44,820 nt of DNA from Xanthobacteraceae bacterium (GTDB taxonomy: Bacteria > Pseudomonadota > Alphaproteobacteria > Rhizobiales > Xanthobacteraceae): NCBI GenBank assembly GCA_019750915.1, contig JAIENY010000050.1, positions 1 through 44,820 on the forward strand. The letters are read 5' to 3'. Position 1 is the stretch's first letter. The number at the start of each line of letters is the position of its first letter. The notes under the pieces were generated by a model. It saw only the letters and a program-made list of their open reading frames with translations. It was not told where the DNA came from and did no database searches. Made by a program: the position numbers and the translations under genes. This document shows, one piece after another, positions 1 through 7,984 of the stretch.

Positions 1-156
1 GCGCTCAAGAACTTCACCGGGGTCGACCAGCCTTATGAGGCGCCGGAACATCCGGACGTGCATTTGAGGGCTGACCAAGAGGTTCCGCAAGACCAAGCGG
101 AGCGGGTGATCGCTGCCGCAATCGGGCGGGTATATTATAGCGGTCACCGTGCTTGA
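1..156 (+). CDS. cysC: Adenylylsulfate (APS) kinase, C-terminal end (partial)
   Basis: Frame 1 is open from the left edge to a TGA at 154-156 and encodes 51 residues. The motif FTGVDQPYEAPEHPDVHL is the conserved C-terminal segment of APS kinase, which phosphorylates adenylylsulfate to PAPS, the universal sulfate donor. The start, the P-loop and most of the protein lie outside the window. It therefore cannot be told whether this is stand-alone CysC or the kinase half of a CysN/CysC (NodQ-like) fusion. It converges on the FkbM gene with a gap of only 24 bp and no obvious terminator. Its position beside a sulfotransferase operon suggests, by inference, that PAPS made here feeds sulfation of a surface polysaccharide. 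Confidence 0.85.
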   Translation, partial: ALKNFTGVDQPYEAPEHPDVHLRADQEVPQDQAERVIAAAIGRVYYSGHRA

Positions 157-180
157 TTCTGTATTCCTCGATTTGAAGGT

Positions 181-1854
181 TTAACGCCGACCGAAACGAA
201 GGATATGACTTGCTAGTTGGATCGCTCCTTCGCTGCGCAATAAGTCAACACCTCGACGTAACCGGACTGTCAGCATAGCTGGCTCGGACAATAACCGGAT
301 TACACTAAGCACAAGATCTTTTATTCGTCGGGAATAGCTTATAACAGATGCTTCGGTTGGTCGTGAATCTCCGCCCGGACCGAACTGAAGGTTATCGATA
401 TGAAGTAGGCTTTCAACCTCCTGGTATTCGGGAGGAAGCAGGGTCGATGCATTCTTACATTCTTGTTTCCTGAGCCAGTAATATAGGCCCATAGCGATGG
501 CATTAGCATCCTGCCCCATCGTTGAACGATCCAATCTGCTTGTTATTTCATTTGGCAGAGCAAGTGCGTCTTGCCACTTTTTAAAATCTTTCCAGAAAAT
601 CTCAGCGTATTTGTGCCAAGCGCTCTGTGGTCGACCAGGATCATGCTGTTCATGAAGCAGTATGGGTTGCGTAATTCGTCCGATATTAGCTCCATTAGCC
701 GCCAAACGTAGCGGGAACCAATAATCCCACCAGCATTCGCCCATACGAAAGCTAGAGTCCTTTATGCCTTTGACAACCGATACGTCGAAGAAAAAGCCGT
801 CGAAGCCATGGCAAGCTGCAACAAAAGTAGGTTGGTCGGATATCGTTTCTAGCCGTTCGGCATAGAAAAGACTCCCGTTTAATCGTGACTGTAGGGAATG
901 AGCTAGATGAGGGTATCGGATCATGCGGCAATCCGCGTTCACAATACCGGCAAATTGATTTTTGCCCTTTTTAATTACGGTGAGGATCTCTCCGATTAAA
1001 GGCTTTCCCTCCGTTGGTATGACCTCAATTTGAACGTCGAGTCCGAGAGCTAAAACCTGATCAACCTCTTTTGGGCTATTGACTGAAACCGGTGTAAATC
1101 CATTAATTCTCCACGAATCAAGTACTCGACGTTGTTGAGCGACGTCGGTTCGCGGGGGTATTGATGTAAAAATCTTAAACTCGATAGGTTTCTTTTGCAT
1201 TTCCTTTCGAACAAACAGGCCGTCAATTTCAATTGCGTCGCCTGTTCTTGGATGCAGATGCCCTGACGTGGCGCCTACACATTCGAAGCCTAACTTTTGA
1301 AGACGCGAAAAAACGGTAGGGAGGTCGGAAGCTCCCTCATATAGAGCAACTAATGGTAATTCCAACAAGATCGCAGCGCATCTGTCGATGTAACTACCGA
1401 GCCCGTCAAGAACTTCATTCTCATAACCTTGTGTATCAATCTTAAGTGCAAATCTTGGAGGTGTTTTTTCAAATCGGCTGTCGAGAAACTCCCTCAGCGT
1501 CTGGACTGGAGTCATCTCGCTCCCAATGTATCCCGACTGCGGCGCGGCAGCTAAATGCGCGTCGAGCATGGGACGCAAGGATGAGGAGTAAGAGTTTCGA
1601 GCTATATTGATTTCTGCGCTACCCGTTTCGGCACCAATTGCACATCGTGGTGCAATCTCCCATAGAGGGTTTTCCTTCGCTGCTATTTGAAGAGCGTCGT
1701 GTGCTGATCTTAGCGGTTCAAAAGAGATAATGTGCCCTCCATATCCGTGAGTCGGTATATCCAACGCGAATTGTCCGACGTTGGCTCCCACGTCGAGCAG
1801 CCAATCTACTTCGGACGCGCGCAAATGAGCGACAAAGTGGGAATAGTTGTACAT
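181..1854 (-). CDS. FkbM-family methyltransferase fused to a glycosyltransferase-like C-terminal domain
   Basis: This 557-residue protein has two parts. Residues about 15-220 are an FkbM-type SAM-dependent methyltransferase: LDVGANVGQF is the SAM-binding motif I, ISFEP follows, and KIDTQGYE is the family signature. Residues about 225-440 form a separate domain beginning KIFTSIPPR, with a DxD-like GIVNADC, then DGFFF, GECWWDYWFPL and a HEQHD segment. It resembles a nucleotide-sugar-transferase-like domain that I cannot name. The C-terminal about 110 residues are unassigned. It is the last gene of the leftward wzm-wzt-sulfotransferase run, 91 bp after the sulfotransferase. Base composition is visibly more AT-rich than in the downstream LPS genes, suggesting horizontal acquisition. 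The likely role is methylating and perhaps glycosylating an exported glycan, but the substrate is unknown. Confidence 0.8.
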   Translation of the reverse strand: MYNYSHFVAHLRASEVDWLLDVGANVGQFALDIPTHGYGGHIISFEPLRSAHDALQIAAKENPLWEIAPRCAIGAETGSAEINIARNSYSSSLRPMLDAHLAAAPQSGYIGSEMTPVQTLREFLDSRFEKTPPRFALKIDTQGYENEVLDGLGSYIDRCAAILLELPLVALYEGASDLPTVFSRLQKLGFECVGATSGHLHPRTGDAIEIDGLFVRKEMQKKPIEFKIFTSIPPRTDVAQQRRVLDSWRINGFTPVSVNSPKEVDQVLALGLDVQIEVIPTEGKPLIGEILTVIKKGKNQFAGIVNADCRMIRYPHLAHSLQSRLNGSLFYAERLETISDQPTFVAACHGFDGFFFDVSVVKGIKDSSFRMGECWWDYWFPLRLAANGANIGRITQPILLHEQHDPGRPQSAWHKYAEIFWKDFKKWQDALALPNEITSRLDRSTMGQDANAIAMGLYYWLRKQECKNASTLLPPEYQEVESLLHIDNLQFGPGGDSRPTEASVISYSRRIKDLVLSVIRLLSEPAMLTVRLRRGVDLLRSEGAIQLASHILRFGRR

Positions 1855-1945
1855 CTGGCGTTACGTCCTTCGATGTTTCAGTTTGGTATTACTCATCGAT
1901 TTTGTTCTTCCGCTGATGTCCAGTGTCTTGAGTGGTTCGATTCGA

Positions 1946-3124
1946 TCAAATTGAAGATGATCGGAAACAAGATTTAATCTTCAAAAGGACGTTTTTCCAG
2001 CTGAGCGAACACTGTTCATTCGCCGCCAACACTTGTCTATGTATGACGTCTAATTTAGCGTTCGAAATCGCTAGCTCCCGTTGCAGATTTTCAATCATTG
2101 CATTTGCCACACGAAGGTTCTGTTCCGAAATTGTATCAGCCAGCTCTTTTGCTCGTGAGGTGAATGGATCGAGAGTTTCTTCGGGCGGATTGACATCGAC
2201 ATCAGAGCCGCTCACCTGTCGAAGAGAAAGCCACTGGCCGAATGCCTGCCGATATAGTTGTGTGATAGCTGGCCCCTTATCCGTCACGCCGGCGGCATAG
2301 GCGTACTGCAATTCAGAATTGTACCCGAGTTCACTGATCAGTTCCGCGCCGATCATATCCGTCACCGCCTGCAATTCCGCGAGCGTCAATTCAGTGCGCC
2401 ACGTGTCGATTGAGGTTGCGGCAACGTTGCTCGTTTGCAAGATTTTTCGATCTCCGAAGTTACCGGAGCGAAGATATTCCGCGTCTTCAGTCGTTAGCGT
2501 GACTATGCCGGATGGGTCATGGCCGGATGCGGCAACAATGCGCCTAACCTCTTCGATTGGCCGTTTCACCAGCGCTTCATAGTGAAGCACATGAGTTCGC
2601 TGGTGCAGGCGTCGTGCGGCGAGTGCGGGTTGACCGAGCACGAGATCCGCGAGCAGTGGCGACTGCGCAGGCAGGCAATCCTCGAGTAAAAGCGGTACGC
2701 GCCACGTTGCCTTCAAAGAGGCCGCGATAGCGTACGGATTTCGGAGCAGCACGATCTGCGGCGCTTCCGGGTAGAGGGTGTCGATTAGTTCCGTAGCCAT
2801 CCAATAGCGCGGTGTCTTGTCGATGAAGCAGCGCTTTCCAGCCGCTGCGAGATATTGGCCATAGGCGGCATCCGCGAATGCGCGATAAGCCGCCATGCGA
2901 TCGATTCGGCCAAAGAATTCAGAGGTTGCCATCTGAATCAAATCCGCGTCTGCCGGGTGGCCTCGGTCGACCTTTCCAAATGCATCGAGGGCCAGCATCA
3001 GCCACGGCTCGGGCGGCGCCAAGAGATCGGGATGCTGTTGAAGCAAATGGGCCAGCAGTGTCGTGCCTGAACGCGGCAAACCGAGCAGGAAGCAAACAGA
3101 AGTTGAAGAGTTGGCAGCGCTCAT
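1946..3124 (-). CDS. Sulfotransferase family protein with coiled-coil tail
   Basis: Near the N-terminus LLGLPRSGTT is the 5'-phosphosulfate-binding loop of PAPS-dependent sulfotransferases, and IVLLRNPYAIAAS matches the 3'-phosphate-binding region. These define the Sulfotransfer fold over about the first 270 residues. The remaining about 110 residues, rich in Glu, Leu and Asn, look like a coiled coil. An upstream GTG at 3157 is also possible, but ATG 3124 sits better against the family N-terminus; neither has a strong ribosome-binding site. The gene lies between wzt and the FkbM gene on the same strand, and an APS kinase gene ends just beyond the operon. I infer that it sulfates a polysaccharide or lipid head group exported by the neighbouring ABC transporter. 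The acceptor is unknown. Confidence 0.85.
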   Translation of the reverse strand: MSAANSSTSVCFLLGLPRSGTTLLAHLLQQHPDLLAPPEPWLMLALDAFGKVDRGHPADADLIQMATSEFFGRIDRMAAYRAFADAAYGQYLAAAGKRCFIDKTPRYWMATELIDTLYPEAPQIVLLRNPYAIAASLKATWRVPLLLEDCLPAQSPLLADLVLGQPALAARRLHQRTHVLHYEALVKRPIEEVRRIVAASGHDPSGIVTLTTEDAEYLRSGNFGDRKILQTSNVAATSIDTWRTELTLAELQAVTDMIGAELISELGYNSELQYAYAAGVTDKGPAITQLYRQAFGQWLSLRQVSGSDVDVNPPEETLDPFTSRAKELADTISEQNLRVANAMIENLQRELAISNAKLDVIHRQVLAANEQCSLSWKNVLLKIKSCFRSSSI

Positions 3125-3204
3125 AATTAAGTCCGGTATCCTTGTCTTACTGGTCACGTGTAAAACAGCGTTCCAGCATGTGCTTTCCAGCTGAAGTCCG
3201 CAAA

Positions 3205-4593
3205 TCAGGAGAGTGCGACGTCAACTTCCTCAGCCAATTCAACAACGCATGCTGCGCCTCTTGACCAAATATCGAAGTACCCGCTGATACGCCGTCCATC
3301 TCCGGCCGAAACGACACGAAATGCGACCGCATCAATAAGGCGATGAAGATGTACTTCAGCACCATCGACAATTCCGAAGCATCCCGCATTCAGAGTGTAG
3401 GTCCCGGGGGTCAATGCTGCTGTGAAACGGAATCGGACGGAATACTGTGACCCTGCCCGCACTTCATTAATCGCGCAGCCCATGGGATGAGATGCGATAC
3501 CGGCGATCTCCAGTCCCGTCACGGTTTTGGTCAGCATCCCAAACCAGACGCCGAACGCGTCGTTACGAAATTTGACGATGTACTCGAAATTGTAGGTGAT
3601 ACCGGGACCGAGCACGTTAACTTTGCGTCCGTCAATCGTGAAAATACCGGCATTTGATATTCTTGCACCTCGACTCGGCCATTCATCGCCGCACTCGGTT
3701 GCGAGAGCGGGATCATAGGCAGATATATCATCTTCGACTTCCGTCGGTGCGTTCGGAACGGTAGGCAAAGAAAGAGATGGCTGCCCCGTGGTGCTCAAAC
3801 CATTTTCGATCGCGTTGCGGATTGCGGCTTTGTCTGCTTCGGGCGCGAAAAGCAGTTTCTGATAGGCAGCCATGACGGGCTTTGGCTTGCCTTCCATCAA
3901 TTGGCGACCCGTATCGAGTAGTAAGGCCCTGTCGCAAAGTTCGACAATTGTGGTGCGAGAATGACTGACAAACAAAACCGTAGCGCCGTTGCGGCGAATG
4001 GCCTCGATGCGTCCAAAGCATTTTCGCTGAAACCCTTCGTCGCCCACGGCGAGCGCCTCGTCTACGATCAGTATCTCGGGATCGACATTAATCGCGACCG
4101 CGAACGCCAGCCGCGCATACATGCCGCTGGAATACAGCTTCACCGGCTGCTCCAGCATGTCGCCGATATCGGCGAAGGCGACCATGTCGTTGAATCTTGA
4201 GTCGATTTCCTTGTCGCTTAACCCGAGGATCGCTGCATTGAGCGCGACATTTTCCCGGCCGGTGAATTCCGGATTGAACCCCGCGCCCAGTTGCAAAAGC
4301 GGCGCGATGCGGCCCTGCACGTGAAGCGCGCCCTCAGTCGGGGTTAATGTGCCGCAAATCAACTGCAGCAGCGTGGATTTGCCCGAACCGTTCTGGCCAA
4401 TGATGCCGATGGTTTCTCCGCGCGCGATATCCAGTTTGATCCCGCGAAGCGCCCAGTGTTCATGATAATACTTTTTTGGCGGCTGACTCGGTATCCGGTT
4501 CGCAACCATCTGCTTCAGCCGGTCACTCGGCTTGTCATAGAGATGATAGCATTTTCCCACGTCGCGCAGGCTGATGATGGGGTCAGAGGACAT
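3205..4593 (-). CDS. wzt: Polysaccharide ABC exporter ATPase with C-terminal glycan-binding domain (Wzt-like)
   Basis: The N-terminal about 250 residues are an ABC ATPase: Walker A GQNGSGKST, signature YSSGMYARL, Walker B ILIVDEALAVGD and the H-loop FVSHS. The form KLYSSGM is typical of the polysaccharide/teichoic-acid exporter (Wzt/TagH/KpsT) group. Residues about 285-460 match a Wzt C-terminal domain, a beta-sandwich that in O9a-type systems recognises the modified end of the O-polysaccharide before export. ATG 4593 is chosen over an ORF start at 4662 because the conserved ATPase begins SSDPIISLRDVGK. The start overlaps the 3' end of wzm by 11 bp, implying translational coupling. Known Wzt domains read a terminal cap, and the next two genes encode a sulfotransferase and a methyltransferase, so the cap may be sulfate or methyl (inference). 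Confidence 0.92.
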   Translation of the reverse strand: MSSDPIISLRDVGKCYHLYDKPSDRLKQMVANRIPSQPPKKYYHEHWALRGIKLDIARGETIGIIGQNGSGKSTLLQLICGTLTPTEGALHVQGRIAPLLQLGAGFNPEFTGRENVALNAAILGLSDKEIDSRFNDMVAFADIGDMLEQPVKLYSSGMYARLAFAVAINVDPEILIVDEALAVGDEGFQRKCFGRIEAIRRNGATVLFVSHSRTTIVELCDRALLLDTGRQLMEGKPKPVMAAYQKLLFAPEADKAAIRNAIENGLSTTGQPSLSLPTVPNAPTEVEDDISAYDPALATECGDEWPSRGARISNAGIFTIDGRKVNVLGPGITYNFEYIVKFRNDAFGVWFGMLTKTVTGLEIAGIASHPMGCAINEVRAGSQYSVRFRFTAALTPGTYTLNAGCFGIVDGAEVHLHRLIDAVAFRVVSAGDGRRISGYFDIWSRGAACVVELAEEVDVALS

Positions 4594-5497
4594 CAGCGAA
4601 TGACTTGCGAAGGCGCGAGAAGAGGACAAACCCGAGCCAGCAGACCACAAGCGAGACGACAACGTAGATCGCTGCTGCGGCGGTCGGGAATGGGTGGCCG
4701 AAAATCAACGCGCGCAGAGCCTCGACGGGAATTGTGATGGGATTGAGCACCATCAGGGTACTGAATGGTTCGGGCACCGATGATCGCGGATAGACAACCG
4801 GACCGAGGAACATCAGGACACTGAGCAGCACCGGCATGATCTGGCCAAGGTCACGGACGAAAACACCAATGGCCGAGAGGATCCAGACCAGCCCCAGCAG
4901 CATCGGAATCATTGCGATCAGCACCAGCGGGGACAGCAGCGCAGTGGCCGGAGGCAGGCCGGAGGTCAGGGCGGTGAGGCACAGCAGGAGCACCAGTCCA
5001 ATCGCGGCGCCGGAAAGTGCGACTTCAACGACGACGGCTGCGAGAATTTCCAGCGGGAAGACAACGCGCGTCACATAGTTTTTGTTTTCCAGCACCAGCG
5101 AAGAGGCCCGGCCGATGCTTTCGCTCAGAAACTGGTGCGTAATCAGTCCCGCGAGAAAGAAAGCGGTCATGCTCTCTGTGCTTCCGCCAATGCCGGACCA
5201 TCGCGCCTTGAAGACTGATCCGAAGACAAATGTATACATCAGGACCATCCCGAGGGGCACAACGACCGCCCAGGTGACGCCCAGCATGCTGCCGCGATAT
5301 CGGGCCGACAGATCGCGCACGGCGAGACGTTGGATCAACGTCCTGTTCGACCAAAGCGCAACAACAGGCAAATTGACTCGAAGCCGCCGGGCATCAGCAT
5401 AATAAGGATAAGCAGATGCTTTCATCCCGGATCGGTCCCCCGCCGCAAATTGCTTCCAAGCGAGATTATATGCAGACGGCTTTCGCGTCTTCAACAT
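4583..5497 (-). CDS. wzm: Polysaccharide ABC exporter permease (Wzm-like, ABC-2 type)
   Basis: This 304-residue inner-membrane protein has the ABC-2 permease hallmark LAVRDLSARYRGSMLGVTWAVVVPLGM before the first membrane helix. About six hydrophobic segments follow and the sequence ends in a short basic tail. It pairs with the ATPase whose start overlaps its stop, forming the channel that moves undecaprenyl-linked polysaccharide across the inner membrane. It is the first gene of the leftward operon. The start is uncertain. ATG 5497 gives a 24-residue extension without a good ribosome-binding site. ATG 5425 is preceded by a G-rich stretch and also leaves the cytoplasmic N-terminal helix complete. 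Confidence 0.9.
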   Translation of the reverse strand: MLKTRKPSAYNLAWKQFAAGDRSGMKASAYPYYADARRLRVNLPVVALWSNRTLIQRLAVRDLSARYRGSMLGVTWAVVVPLGMVLMYTFVFGSVFKARWSGIGGSTESMTAFFLAGLITHQFLSESIGRASSLVLENKNYVTRVVFPLEILAAVVVEVALSGAAIGLVLLLCLTALTSGLPPATALLSPLVLIAMIPMLLGLVWILSAIGVFVRDLGQIMPVLLSVLMFLGPVVYPRSSVPEPFSTLMVLNPITIPVEALRALIFGHPFPTAAAAIYVVVSLVVCWLGFVLFSRLRKSFADVL

Positions 5498-5644
5498 TCA
5501 TTTCTATCAACAGAAACAATGCCTTGATGAAAGTCGCTGGCGTTGGGCGGAATGTCGGCCGAAAGAGGTGGGTTACGGCGCCGATGGCGGGCCGCTACGA
5601 GCCTGCGCAGAGTCATCAGCTGTTCGGTCGGCGCAAAAACAGAA

Positions 5645-5670
5645 AAGCCTCAGATTTTGGTCTGAGCCTT
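5645..5670 (-). terminator. Putative intrinsic terminator after the 61-residue gene
   Basis: CTCAGA and TCTGAG arms, extended by AAG/CTT across one mismatch, flank a short loop. On the minus strand the hairpin is followed by TTTTCTGTTTTT. It begins 13 bp beyond the stop of the 61-residue gene and would separate it from wzm. Confidence 0.5.
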
Positions 5671-5682
5671 CGTCGCGCGATG

Positions 5683-5868
5683 TCAATGAAGCGATGATTT
5701 CAGTTGTTCGATTCGGCTTTCAGGGAGAACAAGATCCTCGGCGCGTTCTTGCCGCTCCCTCTTGCTCAATTGCCGTTCCTGCGCTTCGAATTTATCGAAT
5801 TCGCGTTGGAGTGCCTGCTGAAATTGTTGCGGCTTCTTGCGCGTTGTCACCGAATTTTCTCTGCTCAT
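5683..5868 (-). CDS. Small charged helical protein, uncharacterised
   Basis: This is a 61-residue ORF with a convincing ribosome-binding site (AAAGG seven bases before ATG 5868) and a hairpin with a T-rich tail just after the stop, so it has its own expression signals. The protein is very polar, rich in Arg, Glu, Gln and Lys, with a likely amphipathic helix around QQALQREFDKFEAQERQLSK. No signal peptide, membrane segment or cysteines are seen. I do not recognise a family. It stands between the wzm operon and the DUF4142 gene, all on the minus strand, but terminator-like hairpins on both sides suggest it is monocistronic. Small Arg/Glu-rich proteins of this kind are common in Rhizobiales, with no assigned role. 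Confidence 0.65.
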   Translation of the reverse strand: MSRENSVTTRKKPQQFQQALQREFDKFEAQERQLSKRERQERAEDLVLPESRIEQLKSSLH

Positions 5869-6048
5869 GAGATTGCCTTTACAATTCTGTTATAAATGAA
5901 CAACCGTTTTGCAGACAGTGCGTTTAATCACAATTTCATGTTTTGACGAAAATCAAATCACTCTGAGTAAAGTGCCCCTTATTATGACAATCGAATGAAA
6001 TTTCGATGACGTTGCACGCTTATCGCCGGATCAAGGAGCAGGCATTGG

Positions 6049-6074
6049 AAAGCCCCGGACTCATCCGGGGCTTT
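6049..6074 (-). terminator. Intrinsic terminator downstream of the DUF4142 gene
   Basis: There is a perfect 11-bp inverted repeat, AAAGCCCCGGA ... TCCGGGGCTTT, with a 4-base loop, 19 bp beyond the stop codon at 6093. The tail is short, and the structure is symmetric enough to work on either strand. Confidence 0.8.
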
Positions 6075-6092
6075 CTGTGAAAATATCAAGGC

Positions 6093-6737
6093 TTACCTGG
6101 TGGAAGACGCGGGCGCGGTGCCGACCGGCGGGTTGCTTCCCATCGGGCTTGAAGAATTGGGATTCGGTGGATTGTCACTGGCGGCCCCAACCGTTGCGCT
6201 ACGACGGTTTTCGTTCATCTGTTGCGCCATATCGAGATGATGCTGAAGTGCGGGGAGGGTCTTGCCCGCCCAGTCTTTCAGTTTGTCGTTGTCGCCGCCC
6301 TTGGCGTAGCGATCAAACAGCGACACGGCATCTTTATGCGCGCTAACCTGCATTGGATCGTAAGTCGCGGCAAAATCTTCAGGCTTGGCGTCCTTCAGCT
6401 TGTCGAGTTGATTTTGCGATGATGAGTCCAGCGCCGCCGGCAATTCTGCCTTCACCGCGCCGCTGGTAACCAGACTCTTCAATTCGTTGCTGGTCTTGGT
6501 GTGGTCGGTAATCATCTGTTCGGCAAATTTCTTTTCGTTGGCATTGCCCTTCTGCTGGGCAATTTTTGCGGCCTCGATCTCCAGCATATCGCTGGTGGCG
6601 GCCTCCTTCACGAAATCCGCCGTTGTCGGCGCGAGACCGAGCGCAGAATTCACGCCGGTCTTTTCGCCAAGCGACTGAGCATACGCCGCGCTGGACAGCA
6701 TCGTTGTTGCAGCAACAATCGTCAGAAGTTTATGCAT
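6093..6737 (-). CDS. DUF4142 periplasmic protein, general-stress type
   Basis: The protein has 214 residues from ATG 6737. The N-terminus MHKLLTIVAATTMLSSAAYAQ is a clear Sec signal peptide with an AxA-type cleavage site. Residues about 35-160 fit the DUF4142 (ferritin-like helical bundle, DUF305-related) pattern: FVKEAATSDMLEIEAAKIAQQKG, then KFAEQMITDHTKTSNELK, and later AHKDAVSLFDRYAKGG with a C-terminal helix ending LQHHLDMAQQM. A Pro/Ser/Asn-rich tail follows. Function is unknown; family members are often stress- or starvation-induced periplasmic proteins. An EcfG-type promoter at 6806-6830 and a strong hairpin at 6049-6074 make it a self-contained stress-regulated unit. An ORF start five codons upstream (6752) is less likely because it precedes the signal peptide's basic n-region. 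Confidence 0.85.
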   Translation of the reverse strand: MHKLLTIVAATTMLSSAAYAQSLGEKTGVNSALGLAPTTADFVKEAATSDMLEIEAAKIAQQKGNANEKKFAEQMITDHTKTSNELKSLVTSGAVKAELPAALDSSSQNQLDKLKDAKPEDFAATYDPMQVSAHKDAVSLFDRYAKGGDNDKLKDWAGKTLPALQHHLDMAQQMNENRRSATVGAASDNPPNPNSSSPMGSNPPVGTAPASSTR

Positions 6738-6805
6738 GGCAAGAAATCCCATTGATCTTGAACCGCGGCGGAAGCAACGCCGGGTTTCGGTTGACCTGCC
6801 GCCAC

Positions 6806-6830
6806 AACGACATCCAGTGCGTCAGGTTCC
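6806..6830 (-). promoter_or_regulatory. EcfG (general stress response sigma factor) promoter
   Basis: On the minus strand the sequence reads GGAAC, 16 bases, CGTT, exactly the alphaproteobacterial sigma-EcfG consensus with canonical spacing. The -10 element ends 69 bp upstream of the DUF4142 start codon, so the leader would be about 60 bases. No competing gene lies between. Confidence 0.75.
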
Positions 6831-6915
6831 TCAGGTCGTGAATCGATCAAAACAGCAGGGGACAGCGGCCATTTGACCTGATACGAGATGGGGAACTTAT
6901 TCCGACGCCTTCCCC

Positions 6916-7893
6916 ATGAACGATTTCATTACCAGAAAACTTGGCCGCGTCGCCTATTATGCCCGTGCAGGAATCCGGGACGCGCTGCCTTACCCGCTTT
7001 ATCGTCGGCGTCTGCGCCGCCTTTACGATGGAATCGCAGCCGAAGGCCTAAGCCGGTCAATGATCGAGCGCGTCAACTACTACAACAGGCTGACGAAGCC
7101 CGCTGAACTACGCGAAGATATGCGTGCGCGTGATATCCCGCTTGAGGCGACCTACTACTATTACGATCTCAAGGAGCATCTGAACTACTTTCCGCGCGAC
7201 ATCCGCATCCGCTACAAGTTCGGCGATTTGAACTGGCTGCTCGATAGCGCCGCGGTGTGCAAGAGTCGCCCGATCGGGGGCGAAAGCAAAAATTCGGTTC
7301 TGCTGAAGCTCGACAAGTTCAGGCATTTCCGCTGGATGAAAGATCCGCACCGGTTTGCCGATAAGCAAAAAGCGGCGGTGTGGCGCGGCGGTCTGCAAAA
7401 TCCTCTGCGCAAGGAGTTGGTCAAGGTCTTTCGCCATCATCCCCGCCACAACATCGGGCATGTGGGCTCCGCATTCGAGGGCATCGAACCGCGGGAGTGG
7501 ATGAGCATGCAGGACCAGCTCTCCTACCGCTATATGCTGTCGATTGAAGGCTATGACGTCGCGACCAACCTCAAGACAGTACTCGCATCACAGTCGCTCT
7601 GCCTGATGCCGCCGCCGACGTGCGAGACATGGTTCATGGAAGGGCGGTTGGTGCCGGGTCTCCACTATGTCGAATTGCGCAAGGATTTCGCCGATCTGGA
7701 GGAAAAGATCGATTATTATGATCGCCACGAGGCGGAAGCCGAAGCGATCGTGGCGACGGCCAATCGCCATGTGGCGCAGTTCGCCAATCGGGCCGATGAG
7801 GACCTGATCGCAATTCTAGTGCTGCAGAAATATTTTGAGGCGGTGGGCGAACTTCCGCCGGAGCTATTTTCGGACGCCTTCTGGACGACTTAG
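6916..7893 (+). CDS. Glycosyltransferase family 90 (LpsA/CAP10-like)
   Basis: This 325-residue cytoplasmic protein matches the GT90 / CAP10 family, whose bacterial members include LPS-core glycosyltransferases called LpsA. Diagnostic stretches are the central AVWRGGLQNPLRKELVKVF, then QLSYRYMLSIEGYDVATNLKTVLAS, and PPTCETWFMEGRLVPGLHYVEL followed by KDFADLEEKI, the UDP-sugar-binding region of the family. No signal peptide or membrane segment is present. It stands alone on the plus strand, divergent from the DUF4142 gene. The donor in characterised relatives is often UDP-xylose, UDP-glucose or UDP-galacturonate; the donor here cannot be told. It probably adds a sugar to the LPS core. The start codon lacks a strong ribosome-binding site. 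Confidence 0.88.
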   Translation: MNDFITRKLGRVAYYARAGIRDALPYPLYRRRLRRLYDGIAAEGLSRSMIERVNYYNRLTKPAELREDMRARDIPLEATYYYYDLKEHLNYFPRDIRIRYKFGDLNWLLDSAAVCKSRPIGGESKNSVLLKLDKFRHFRWMKDPHRFADKQKAAVWRGGLQNPLRKELVKVFRHHPRHNIGHVGSAFEGIEPREWMSMQDQLSYRYMLSIEGYDVATNLKTVLASQSLCLMPPPTCETWFMEGRLVPGLHYVELRKDFADLEEKIDYYDRHEAEAEAIVATANRHVAQFANRADEDLIAILVLQKYFEAVGELPPELFSDAFWTT

Positions 7894-7929
7894 GCGTGCG
7901 CCGCCGCAATGTTTGCTGCGCTTGCGCTG

Positions 7930-7955
7930 GGAACCACGGCGTCAATCTCCCTGTT
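7930..7955 (+). promoter_or_regulatory. Possible EcfG-type stress promoter for the 54-residue protein
   Basis: GGAAC, 17 bases, then TGTT, which is one mismatch from the CGTT -10 consensus at an allowed spacing. It lies 29 bp before the ATG at 7985, leaving a short leader with a G-rich ribosome-binding site. Confidence 0.4.
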
Positions 7956-7984
7956 AACGTGTTTTCGGACGACTGGGGTTGGCC

